DNA from: Pedobacter panaciterrae
Lineage (GTDB): Bacteria; Bacteroidota; Bacteroidia; Sphingobacteriales; Sphingobacteriaceae
DNA length: 64,000 bases
NCBI RefSeq assembly: GCF_013204795.1
Contig: NZ_JABMKW010000002.1
Span: forward strand, 62,001-126,000
Direction of reading: 5' to 3'
A model generated the notes under the pieces. The model ran no database searches. It saw only the letters and a program-made list of their open reading frames with translations, and was not told where the DNA came from. This document shows, one piece after another, positions 53,201-61,709 of the stretch. Numbering within the stretch: the first letter of the stretch is position 1; each line of letters begins with the position of its first letter. Made by a program: the position numbers and the translations under genes.

Positions 53201-55485
53201 AGATTAGTAATTTCACAAATGTTGGTGGTTATGATTACCAATTTAATATCACTAATTCAAACATCCCAAATTTAAATGAGCTGTTTAGAATCGGGGATAA
53301 CATTAGCCTAATAACGATGATGTGGAGTACACCGGGATATTCACCTTTAAATTCAGATGATTATCCTGCTCCTGTTGTGACAGCGGTAAGTGGTAACCAA
53401 TTGAGCATAAGGGTTTCTCCCGCGCATCATCAAGGCTTAACCGGCCACACTAGCTTTATTGCAGGTAATGTTGGTTTTTCTGCAATGACCAGGAAGTTCG
53501 GAGGGGGTGTCAGGGTTAAGAGTTTAGTAATTGATGATTTGTTTGGTGTCAGGGCCTCCACAAATTACAATTACAATCAAATCAATAATGGGATTGACAG
53601 CCAGATATCTTCAGGAGTGACTTCCTATGAGCCAGTTTCTGTGGATAAGACCAGTTCCTTACCATCGGGAAGCGAGAATAGCTACCGGATAACACTGTAT
53701 CGGGACATGAATCGATTGCTATCCTTGTCCAGAGAAGTTCCAGGCCCTGGAGTAATGTATGAGAATGTAAATGTTGAGACTGAAGTATTTGATAATGCAG
53801 GTATTTCAAATGGTAAAATTGCTGGGAGTAAGACAATGGAATTTGAGGTCTTTAGGGATAATATGATTGGAAAGCAGGATGTGACTGCGCCAAGGTCCGC
53901 GCTCAGGTATCCCGGGGCAAATTATTATACCAGAAATCTTGTTTTGAAAAAACTTGTTTCGGGTATAGGCTCTTTGAAACGTGTTATTAGCTATGATGAT
54001 AAAGGTCAGAAGATTAATGAAACCATTAATCATTATCTGAGTGACGGATTAGAACATTTAAAACATGCTGATTTTATGAAGGCATATGAGAATAGATTAG
54101 TTAACTATAAAAAACAAGGGTTGCTAAAAGAAAGATATGCTGAGGCAAAATCAGTTTGGACGGGCAGCGGAGAGAATTACCATGTTAAGGCAACACTTAC
54201 CGCACGTGAAAATTTTCCGAACGTGCAAACTGGTCAAACTGTTATTGACTATGTTACAGATGTTAGACGTAGCACGGTGAATGAGGAATTTGATTTTTAC
54301 AGCGGAGCTGGAGTAAAAACAGTAACTACAGATTCCTATGGAAACCGCTATATGGATGAAACAATCCCAGCCTACAAAAAGTATACCGAGATGGGGCTTA
54401 AAACCTTTGGCGGTACTAACAAACATATGCTTGCACAAGAAACGGCGTCCTATAGGTATAAAGTTGATGCAGCAAATCAGAAACTGGGCTTGATTGGTGC
54501 AAATGTGTCAACCTGGGCAGTAGATGTTCCAGTTCTAGATCCGGTAGGTACGGCAATAGTTCAGAACAATGCATCAACAAATGGTAAAATCTGGCGGAAG
54601 AAAGAGATTTATTCATGGATGCCAGCCGGTCAGTCTGCAAATGGGATTACACCTATGGGAAGTGTTACTGCCTTTGACTGGACTACACCTGGTTCTTCAG
54701 GTGTAGGGTGGTTAAAGATTTCTGAAAACACTTTGTTTGATGTGTACTCAAAACCATTGGAAGATAAGAATATGAATAATTTGTATTCTGCTATGCGCAT
54801 GGGATTCAATAATACTAAAATTGTTGCAACTTCAAGTCCGGCAAGTTATTATGAGATGGCTTATTCAGGTGCTGAAGACAGTATGTCCGGATCTGGAATG
54901 ACAGTAGGTGACGGGTCTATTTCCTCAAGCTTTGCACATACTGGGATGAAAAGTATTGCGCTGCCTTCCAATGGAGGGCAGATATTTAAATATACAGCGC
55001 CTCTTTCTAAGTTGGATCCAGTACGAAGGGATTACTTTATTTCTGCCTGGGTGACGGGTGCAAATATTACTCAAATAGGTAAAGCAAGATTATATTACAG
55101 CATTGATGGGGGATCGCCCGTTTATGGCGGCACAACCCTTCAGAAGGTGGCTGCCGGATGGTATCTCATCGAAATGCAGATCCCTGCCTCTATCATCACC
55201 ACTGGTGTGACTAGCCTCTCTGTAGGTTGTTCCAATTTAACCGGTGGGGGTACATTGTATTTTGATGATTTTAGGTTTCAGCCTTTTAATGCAGGAATGG
55301 TTTCTTATGTGTATGATGCATTTAGCGGCGAACTAACGTATATATTGGATAACAACAATCTCTACGTGAAATACGAGTATGACGCTGCAGGAAGATTGAT
55401 TAAAGTCTATAGGGAAACGCTGGGTAAGACTGTTGTACCTAAGGTCAAAGAGATGCAATACAACTACAGAAGAACTAATCTTTAA
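50293..55485 (+). CDS. Giant SpvB/Rhs-like exported protein, 1730 residues
   Basis: The signal peptide (about residues 1-34, ending VVYA) leads into an SpvB-type opening: MVNPLTGDFVYNLPLMEVPG and WVGLGWSLNPGAINR. Residues about 140-320 are a glycine-rich, strand-like segment, for example SASFGLSFSNDTYAGRSWGW, resembling barrel strands. A long YD-poor middle follows (KEFYDLWGMYKADYS is a recurrent Bacteroidota Rhs feature). Near the C-terminus there is a jelly-roll-like segment (about 1510-1660) and a single YD/Rhs repeat (YVYDAFSGELTYI ... YEYDAAGRLIKVYRE). There is no Rhs core, no toxin tail and no T9SS-type C-terminal domain. With the next big protein it may form an encapsulating shell, as TcB-TcC do. 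Confidence 0.85.
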   Translation: MKFRYKSKISRIVSLSLLFCFLNQVFTPSVVYALTSGPTSPEATSFEPVDTTDMVNPLTGDFVYNLPLMEVPGPEGGYPLTLSYHGGLQPNEDASWVGLGWSLNPGAINRSVNGFPDDWLGAQASRRDYWVGGVKKKTSIGVNIPIFGNVGSASFGLSFSNDTYAGRSWGWNAGVGIGFEGSPFSIGAGIGVNADNGDFYAYGQVGATKGPFSLAIGISTQGPYANASLTASTNGKGFNVSGGLNLSTNFQSLNVGIGANLSYSTQDISKSSNGPTSSLNVAGFTASVNSSKQGNIRTSTSSVSVDLFLVSYSREKTRYWSDEQQESKIFGGLHQVTSAYEEVPNNYAYDSYSFADENLNGVDNPDPNKIQGGSLPSYDSYQVTAQGLGGTMRPYAFEGITINQNRWEMVNPTTNVQTVKYYSNFYGDYPEFRFDNDFSNNYLQSYGDYPNVNNEIYIWDPPFSGPTPIDGDWYNGGGSSNLLAGSRDINYYVTTPTGTVHNYDNKFITPVVYGLNRRAHTYQSELSNHIAGFSITNSNGITYHYNLPAYAYDEEMYQENTAYSPGEMFNRQRKREGYAYTWHLTAITGPDYVDRGTIGQVDASDYGYWVSFEYGKWSDQYCWRNPSEGYQTDDDSQFRTVGMGKREIYYLNAVRTRSHVAIFEKDIRKDAKGASSEIFNTNSDKNYTNDGLYNINSTISMRLDKIYLLNASDASFVTTSSASNNYITNGRTVTCTGCELENNILDRYDVGVVGRANLEAKAIRIIDMNYDYSLAKATTNSFEMYSTGTKEGKLTLKSVKFRGKGGVSLLPSTDFEYELDPSESKSFTGTLSSNSFIGSSTAFNVGDLLANASTGAFYGVIIAKGSPTGGNSTYTLKNSTYSGGAITATLKTTKNPPYNKEFYDLWGMYKADYSYTNNSNLDRLTTPVSNMSSDVWSLRKVITGLGAEVKIKYEGDTYSKSVLNESRPFQISNFTNVGGYDYQFNITNSNIPNLNELFRIGDNISLITMMWSTPGYSPLNSDDYPAPVVTAVSGNQLSIRVSPAHHQGLTGHTSFIAGNVGFSAMTRKFGGGVRVKSLVIDDLFGVRASTNYNYNQINNGIDSQISSGVTSYEPVSVDKTSSLPSGSENSYRITLYRDMNRLLSLSREVPGPGVMYENVNVETEVFDNAGISNGKIAGSKTMEFEVFRDNMIGKQDVTAPRSALRYPGANYYTRNLVLKKLVSGIGSLKRVISYDDKGQKINETINHYLSDGLEHLKHADFMKAYENRLVNYKKQGLLKERYAEAKSVWTGSGENYHVKATLTARENFPNVQTGQTVIDYVTDVRRSTVNEEFDFYSGAGVKTVTTDSYGNRYMDETIPAYKKYTEMGLKTFGGTNKHMLAQETASYRYKVDAANQKLGLIGANVSTWAVDVPVLDPVGTAIVQNNASTNGKIWRKKEIYSWMPAGQSANGITPMGSVTAFDWTTPGSSGVGWLKISENTLFDVYSKPLEDKNMNNLYSAMRMGFNNTKIVATSSPASYYEMAYSGAEDSMSGSGMTVGDGSISSSFAHTGMKSIALPSNGGQIFKYTAPLSKLDPVRRDYFISAWVTGANITQIGKARLYYSIDGGSPVYGGTTLQKVAAGWYLIEMQIPASIITTGVTSLSVGCSNLTGGGTLYFDDFRFQPFNAGMVSYVYDAFSGELTYILDNNNLYVKYEYDAAGRLIKVYRETLGKTVVPKVKEMQYNYRRTNL

Positions 55486-55496
55486 ATATACATGCC

Positions 55497-55832
55497 ATGA
55501 GATATCTAAAAGCTTTGTTGAGCATAGTAATAGTTGGGTTTACAGTAAATGGCTTCGCTCAAGAGTCAAAAAAGCAAATTCAAACCAAACTCTACCGTAC
55601 AATTTTACAGATTGATTCTTCTAAGGCCGATACAGTATGGCAAATTCAGGACAGCTATAAAGCTAACTTAAGCTTGATAATGGCGGATACAACTTTACAT
55701 GGAATAAGGAGAGAAAGGAAAATTCACGCACTTATGAATAATAGAAATGAAAAGTTAAAGAGGCATTTAGGTGAAGTTCAACTAAAAAAGATCATTTCAC
55801 CTACGGAACGTATCATTGATAACAATAGGTAA
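55497..55832 (+). CDS. Small exported helical protein 2 of the Rhs operon
   Basis: A 111-residue protein with a signal peptide (MRYLKALLSIVIVGFTVNGF, ending AQ). Mature part is a charged helix with VWQIQDSYKANLSLIMADTT and RERKIHALMNNRNEKLKRHL, matching the pattern of the protein at 48776. It lies between the two giant genes (11 bp after the first, 33 before the second), so a chaperone or subunit role is suggested. Confidence 0.65.
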   Translation: MRYLKALLSIVIVGFTVNGFAQESKKQIQTKLYRTILQIDSSKADTVWQIQDSYKANLSLIMADTTLHGIRRERKIHALMNNRNEKLKRHLGEVQLKKIISPTERIIDNNR

Positions 55833-55865
55833 GAATTAGTACAGGAAAAATTTAAATCATATGCT

Positions 55866-58800
55866 ATGAAAAGATTAATGCTAAGCATTTCACTAGGATT
55901 TGTAATGGCTTTATTAAGCATGTCTTCCCATGCACAAACCGGTACCTCATTGTCAACAGCCATTTATATTGGCAGTTACAGCTCAATTGGTGGCCCTACC
56001 TTTAGCAATGTTGGGAATAATTTGAGTTATAATGGTATTACATATACGAATAGTATTGGCCAAACGAGCCCTGAAGTGTATTATCGTTTTATTGTCACGA
56101 GTCCGGCTATGCTGGATTTCTCGCTTTGTTCCAGCACTTTCGATACTTACATCCATATTCTGAATTCTGTTGGTGGTGTCATCACCTATCAGGATGATTC
56201 TCCTGATTGTGGCGCAAAATCCCATTTGACATATACTTTAAATCCGGGTACTTATTACTTAGCTGTTGAAGGATATGGTAGTTCTACCGGAGATTTCAAT
56301 TTGGTCGTTAATTCGCTCAACTCGGGTGGAACTAACTCAGCTCCGTCAATTAGTTATCCTGCTACAAATATTTTAGCTGTTGGTTCTTTAGCTAGTATTG
56401 TTCTTGGTAATACAGGTGGAGCTGTTGGAGGAAGTAGTGCGGTTACCTCAACGTTTGTCACGGGCATGTACAATCCATTAAATACTGCCTGTGATGCTTC
56501 TGGGAATGTGTATGTTGCTGATGCAGGAAATCATCAGGTGAAGAAGATTAGCTCCCTTGGTGTCGTAACGGTATTAGCGGGGGCTGGGTATGCAGGATAT
56601 GCAGATGGGACAGGTACTTCTGCTGTCTTTCAGCATCCTTCAGCATTAACAGTAGATGCTTCTGGAAACGTTTATGTATCCGATCAGCAGAACCACAGAA
56701 TTCGTAAAATTACCCCTGCAGGCGTAGTAACAACACTGGCAGGTAGCGGTAGCGCTAGCTTTGCCGACGGTACAGGAACGGCAGCTAGTTTTAGCAGCCC
56801 CATAGGTTTGGCATTGGATGGAAGCGGGAACCTGTATGTTGCAGACTATTCTAATAACAGGATCCGTAAAGTTACCCCTTCCGGTGTGGTAACTACATAC
56901 GCAGGAACGGGCACTGCCGGTATAACCAATGGTGCAGCGCTTTCTTCTACATTTAGAAACCCGATGGGGCTAGCCTTTGATGCGACAGGTAATTTATATG
57001 TTGCCGACAGGATAAACCACGTTGTCCGCAAAATTACTTCAGGAGGGATAGTTTCAACACTTGCGGGCAATGGTACAGCCGGATTTGCAGAAGGAACCGG
57101 CACTGCGGCAATGTTCAATGAGGCAAACGCTTTGACGGTTGATGCCGGTGGAAATATATTCCTTGTGGATCGGATGAATAACCGTATCAGGAAGATTACT
57201 CCGGCTGGGGTTGTAACCACTTTAGCAGGTAATGGTACTGCCGCGACTGTAAATGGTTCAGGTTCGGTTGTTAGTTTCAATTCTCCTTACGGAGTTAGCA
57301 TAGATGCCGCAAAAGCAAACCTTTATGTTGCCGAAAACAGTGCGAATGTAATTAGAAAGATCTCTTTATCTGGTGGCGGATATACAATTTCCCCTGCGTT
57401 GCCTGCGGGTCTGTCACTAAATGCCAGTACGGGTATCATAAGCGGAACTCCAACTACTGTAACAGCTGCAACTACATATACTGTGACTGCGACAAATGGT
57501 GAAGGAAGCAGCACCGCAAGTTTCAGCATTAGGGTAGTTGCTAATTTAGATCCGTATATCAACGCTATACAAACAAAATCTTACGATGATGATGGCGTGC
57601 AGATCAGTGAGAGCAAATCATATTATAGCGATAATGGTAAATCAATTCAATCGCAGGTTAAGAATATTACAGCCAATCAGGTTCTTGCTTCTGAGGTGTT
57701 GTATGATGCATTGGGCCGCTCTGCTGGCGCTACACTTGCAGCACCTACTAATAGCGCCCAGCTTAATTACAAACCAAATTTTATTATAAATGCAAACGGT
57801 TCAAAGTACGATCACCGCAACTTTGATGGGGGCAAGACAAATGCGCCTGATCCGGTTAGTAATACCTCAATTGGTACTTTGGGCTGGTACTACAGTAATA
57901 ATAACACACTGGAACCATATGTGGCGGCTACATCATACCCTTACAGCCGGAATACTTTCTATAATGATGGAACAGGGGCGGTAAAAAAAACGGCCGGAGT
58001 GGGTGAAGCCTTTAAGATGGGTTCGGGTTATCAGGCTTCATCGAACACAACGGGAGTACAAAATGAATTGGATTTTTATAACCAGTTGCGTGTTAAATTT
58101 TTCCCAGAGACTCAGGTAGGGGCACGAAATTCACTGGTAAGCAATGGAATGCTGGAAATAGCTCAAGATGTGAATGGCGTACAGGTAGCCAGCGTAACAG
58201 ATTTGGAAGGAAGAGTGCTTATGACAGCAAAACCTGATGTTAACGGAGGATTGACTGTTACTAATAGTGTCAATATCTCTAACCAAGGTGGTTATGAATA
58301 CGAAATCAATTGGAATGAGAACGGTGTTGTTCCTGCTTATGCCCCTTATATACGGGTTAACGGAGGGTATATTGAAGTTCTTAAAAGCACGAATAATTGG
58401 GTTTCGTCAACAACAGTGTATTCCGGTACAGCAGTTGGGTTTAATTCGGCCGGTAATACCCAGGGCAAATACAAAGTTATTTCTTCTGCCCCTTTTAACG
58501 TGAGTTTCCGGGTTCCCGCGAATAATATTGAAACTTCTGTTTGTAAAGCATGTAACGCTAAGCCGGCATCTGATACAAAAGACCAGATTCATTACTTCCG
58601 ATTGCTCAATCCGGCTTTGGTAACCATAGGAGGAACAGGTTGGAAACTTTACAATATGTCTGTTGATGAGCAGGAAGTAGCTAATCAGGGTTCCCCTGTT
58701 CAGCTACCTGCCGGGTACTACAAGGTAAGCATCCCTGAGACAGGGAATGCTACTATTAGTTATGCCAACAGGTATTCAGATATCAGTTATAATTTTTATA

Positions 58801-61445
58801 ACCAGCTTGGACAATTGGTAGGCAGCATAGCCCCTGAAGGTGTTAAAGCGATTCTTAACAATGGAATTATAGCTTATCCTACGTTTGCCAATGTTCCTTT
58901 CAGGACTACTTATGAATATGATTTGCAGGGGAGGCTGATTGCCAATACGCAGACGGATGCGGGTAAGACTGAATTTATTTACAGGCAAGATGGCAACATC
59001 CGTTTTTCGCAGAATAGTGTGCAGCAAAGTGCGAGTCCGAAACGTTTTTCATATACCAATTATGACCGTTGGGGAAGGTCTGTAGAATCGGGAGAGTTTG
59101 TGGAGACGGCAACGATTACCTTTGCCCTGGCCAAGACCAATACTGCGCTGCAGGAAAGCATTGCTGCGGATGGAGGGCTTACCGGTGGCACCAAACAGGG
59201 CTGGGTGAAAACTTACTATGATGTAGCCAATGGTACTCATGGAGTTTCGGGGTATGTGCAGGATGTTGCCGCCTTAAGAGGAGCAGTAAGCTGGACAGAA
59301 AATGCCGGCGGCAGTAAAACCTGGTACAATTACAACGGGGAAGGCAGGCTGGTATGGATGATCCGCACTGTTCCCGGACTGGGGAACAAGACGATTGATT
59401 ATAGCTATGATGCCAAAGGAAATGCCTCTGTTGTTGATTTTCAGAAAAATACGGCCGCTGAACGGTTCACCCATGAATATAATTACGATGCAGATAACCG
59501 GTTAACCACTGTTTATACCACCGCTGCTACATCTGGCAGGAAGCTGCAGGCAAAATATTCTTATTATGTGCATGGGCCTTTGAAACGGGCAGAACTGGGT
59601 ACTAACCTGCAGGGAATTGATTATGTATATACAGCTCAAGGGCTTTTAAAGAGTATTAACCATTCTACAGAAGCAAATGACCCCGGTAAAGATGGGGTAG
59701 TGAACAGTTTTAGTACAGATGTGTTTGGGCAAACCCTGGAATACTTTAACGGAGATTATACACGGGGCAGTACAAATATAACCAGCATAGCAATTGGAGG
59801 GACATCGGACTATAGCGGCAGCATTATGGGGCAGAGCTGGCGAAGCCAGAAACCAAATGCTGTAGTGACTGCTTATGGTGCTGCGGTTAATAACCCGGCC
59901 ATGGTTACCTATGCCTATAATGATAAATATCAATTTAGCAATAACAAGTTTGGGGCCCCGAATTTTGGTTCAAACAGTTTTTCGGAAATTGTTAATGCCA
60001 ATAGGGAGCATGATTTGGGGTATGATGCCAATGGCAACATTACCACATTGAAACGCACCAATGCTGCGGGAACAAATACAGCGAATTATATGTACAGTTA
60101 CCTGGCTAATACCAACAAATTAAGTTCAGTGGGCAGTTACGCCACCTATACTTATGATGCTTTAGGGCAGATGGCCAGCCAGGTGCGCACCGCAGGCAGC
60201 CAGGGTTACTATCTAAATTATGATGTGAATGGTAAAGTAACTGCTATTTATTCTAATGCTGCAAAGACTACACTAAGGGTTTCCTTTGCCTATGATGAAT
60301 CAGGCAACCGTGTAAGAAAGACCGACCATGTGTTGAACCAGATTACTTATTATGTTTATGATGCCGCAGGAAACCTGTTGTCGGTTTATGACAATAAAGG
60401 CACAGCAATGGGGCAGAAGGAGCTGCCTGTATATGCTGCATCAAGAGTTGGAACATATACCAAGCTGAGCAATAATTACCAGTATGAGCTGACTGACCAT
60501 TTAGGAAATGTTAGGGCAGTGATCAATGAAGTGAAACAGGGTAATGGCAAAGCCGATGTGGTTTACTATTCAGACTACTACCCATACGGTAGCCCTTTAA
60601 CACTAGCCAATAGTGATTACCGTTATGGTTACCAGGGTCAGTATGCAGAAGTTGACAAGGAAACCGGTTGGAATAATTTTGATTTGAGGATGTATGATCC
60701 CGGGATTGGCAGGTGGATGAGTACAGATCCGGCAGGACAATTTTATTCTCCGTATGTTGGAATGGGAAATAATCCCGTATCTTCGGTTGACCCGGATGGG
60801 GGGTATTCATGGCTAGGGGCTGCGTGGCGGCATGTGGTGTCATTTGCAAAAGGAGAGCATCCTGAAGAGATATATAATAACGGCAACACCTGGGGATTCA
60901 ATACTGGTAAAGGGGAAGGTATTGTTGGGCACTTTGCTGATGCTAAACCCTCTAAGATTGCAGGTCAGATTAACGGAGCATATAATCAGCTGTTAAGAAA
61001 GAGTGCAAACTGGAAGGTGGGGGAATACAATAGCTACACCAAACAAACAAATGGTTGGGGTGGAATCAAGCCTAACTATTTCTTTGAAGAAGTGGCTATT
61101 GGAGGAATTGTCGGGCGAGGTGTTGGGTTGGCTTATGAAGGGTTGACCAGTCGGACAATTTATCGTGTTGTAAGTAATAACGAAGCTATAGACATTTTAG
61201 CGCACGGATTTAGGCAGGCCCCAATAAGTTCACGCATTTCTGCTTATGAAGGAAAGTTGTTTTGGACAAATATTGACGATGCCCATTGGTTTAACAATTG
61301 GGCTGGAGAAGGCAATCAAATACTTAAAATTAAAGTAAATAAAAGTTTTATATTTGAAAATGGGACTGATGTTGGTAGACCATTTTATTTTGTATCACCA
61401 GAAAAGTTGCCGAATTTTAATTCAGCGATTAGATCAATAAAATAA
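55866..61445 (+). CDS. Rhs-repeat protein with NHL propeller and C-terminal toxin-like tail, 1859 residues
   Basis: Order: signal peptide (residues 1-24, ending SHA); a PPC-like beta domain (about 25-155, VYYRFIVTSPAMLDFSLCSS, GTYYLAVEGYG); an Ig-like segment interrupted by six NHL repeats (about 195-500, of the type DASGNVYVADAGNHQVKKIS); the rest of the Ig domain (ALPAGLSLNASTGIISGTP); then Bacteroidota Rhs sequence with many YD repeats (about 570-1560); and the Rhs core ending RYGYQGQYAEVDKETGWNNF ... NPVSSVDPDG at residues 1636-1645. The tail of about 214 residues is variable-type; its last 95 (YRVVSNNEAIDILAHGFRQA onward, with a late E in AGEGNQILKIKV) look ADP-ribosyltransferase-like, low certainty. 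The A+T content rises visibly in the tail, as in swapped toxin cassettes. Confidence 0.9.
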   Translation: MKRLMLSISLGFVMALLSMSSHAQTGTSLSTAIYIGSYSSIGGPTFSNVGNNLSYNGITYTNSIGQTSPEVYYRFIVTSPAMLDFSLCSSTFDTYIHILNSVGGVITYQDDSPDCGAKSHLTYTLNPGTYYLAVEGYGSSTGDFNLVVNSLNSGGTNSAPSISYPATNILAVGSLASIVLGNTGGAVGGSSAVTSTFVTGMYNPLNTACDASGNVYVADAGNHQVKKISSLGVVTVLAGAGYAGYADGTGTSAVFQHPSALTVDASGNVYVSDQQNHRIRKITPAGVVTTLAGSGSASFADGTGTAASFSSPIGLALDGSGNLYVADYSNNRIRKVTPSGVVTTYAGTGTAGITNGAALSSTFRNPMGLAFDATGNLYVADRINHVVRKITSGGIVSTLAGNGTAGFAEGTGTAAMFNEANALTVDAGGNIFLVDRMNNRIRKITPAGVVTTLAGNGTAATVNGSGSVVSFNSPYGVSIDAAKANLYVAENSANVIRKISLSGGGYTISPALPAGLSLNASTGIISGTPTTVTAATTYTVTATNGEGSSTASFSIRVVANLDPYINAIQTKSYDDDGVQISESKSYYSDNGKSIQSQVKNITANQVLASEVLYDALGRSAGATLAAPTNSAQLNYKPNFIINANGSKYDHRNFDGGKTNAPDPVSNTSIGTLGWYYSNNNTLEPYVAATSYPYSRNTFYNDGTGAVKKTAGVGEAFKMGSGYQASSNTTGVQNELDFYNQLRVKFFPETQVGARNSLVSNGMLEIAQDVNGVQVASVTDLEGRVLMTAKPDVNGGLTVTNSVNISNQGGYEYEINWNENGVVPAYAPYIRVNGGYIEVLKSTNNWVSSTTVYSGTAVGFNSAGNTQGKYKVISSAPFNVSFRVPANNIETSVCKACNAKPASDTKDQIHYFRLLNPALVTIGGTGWKLYNMSVDEQEVANQGSPVQLPAGYYKVSIPETGNATISYANRYSDISYNFYNQLGQLVGSIAPEGVKAILNNGIIAYPTFANVPFRTTYEYDLQGRLIANTQTDAGKTEFIYRQDGNIRFSQNSVQQSASPKRFSYTNYDRWGRSVESGEFVETATITFALAKTNTALQESIAADGGLTGGTKQGWVKTYYDVANGTHGVSGYVQDVAALRGAVSWTENAGGSKTWYNYNGEGRLVWMIRTVPGLGNKTIDYSYDAKGNASVVDFQKNTAAERFTHEYNYDADNRLTTVYTTAATSGRKLQAKYSYYVHGPLKRAELGTNLQGIDYVYTAQGLLKSINHSTEANDPGKDGVVNSFSTDVFGQTLEYFNGDYTRGSTNITSIAIGGTSDYSGSIMGQSWRSQKPNAVVTAYGAAVNNPAMVTYAYNDKYQFSNNKFGAPNFGSNSFSEIVNANREHDLGYDANGNITTLKRTNAAGTNTANYMYSYLANTNKLSSVGSYATYTYDALGQMASQVRTAGSQGYYLNYDVNGKVTAIYSNAAKTTLRVSFAYDESGNRVRKTDHVLNQITYYVYDAAGNLLSVYDNKGTAMGQKELPVYAASRVGTYTKLSNNYQYELTDHLGNVRAVINEVKQGNGKADVVYYSDYYPYGSPLTLANSDYRYGYQGQYAEVDKETGWNNFDLRMYDPGIGRWMSTDPAGQFYSPYVGMGNNPVSSVDPDGGYSWLGAAWRHVVSFAKGEHPEEIYNNGNTWGFNTGKGEGIVGHFADAKPSKIAGQINGAYNQLLRKSANWKVGEYNSYTKQTNGWGGIKPNYFFEEVAIGGIVGRGVGLAYEGLTSRTIYRVVSNNEAIDILAHGFRQAPISSRISAYEGKLFWTNIDDAHWFNNWAGEGNQILKIKVNKSFIFENGTDVGRPFYFVSPEKLPNFNSAIRSIK

Positions 61446-61454
61446 CAATATGCA

Positions 61455-61709
61455 ATGGGTTTAACAAAAGGACATATTATTTGGGAAAGTGTTACAGTTC
61501 TCTTAAAAGAGCGAATTTTCTTATTTTGTTTTGGAGAGAAATGTATGTCAGGTAAGATAAGTAATATCGTAAAATTGGATAGTCTAAACGAGTTTGAAAT
61601 TGAAGTAGAGTTTATTGAACCGGATTATTTTGCAGATGAACTTACACCAGGAAATAGCTTTACTATAAGAGAAGCTTCGAAGGTTTTGGGAGTAGGTAAA
61701 ATAAAATGA
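61455..61709 (+). CDS. Small protein downstream of the Rhs tail, candidate immunity protein
   Basis: Eighty-four residues, cytoplasmic, starting 9 bp after the Rhs stop: MGLTKGHIIWESVTVLLKER then NEFEIEVEFIEPDYFADELT and SFTIREASKVLGVGKIK. The second half resembles the beta-barrel domain of EF-Tu-like proteins (a short F.I.EA.KV.G.G pattern). Position right after the toxin-like tail suggests immunity, but similar proteins are also found elsewhere. It overlaps the next gene by 4 bp. Confidence 0.6.
   Translation: MGLTKGHIIWESVTVLLKERIFLFCFGEKCMSGKISNIVKLDSLNEFEIEVEFIEPDYFADELTPGNSFTIREASKVLGVGKIK

Noticed and set aside
50293..61445. T9SS cargo signal on the giant Rhs-type proteins
   Set aside because: The C-termini (MQYNYRRTNL; NFNSAIRSIK) do not resemble the type A or B sorting domains of T9SS.
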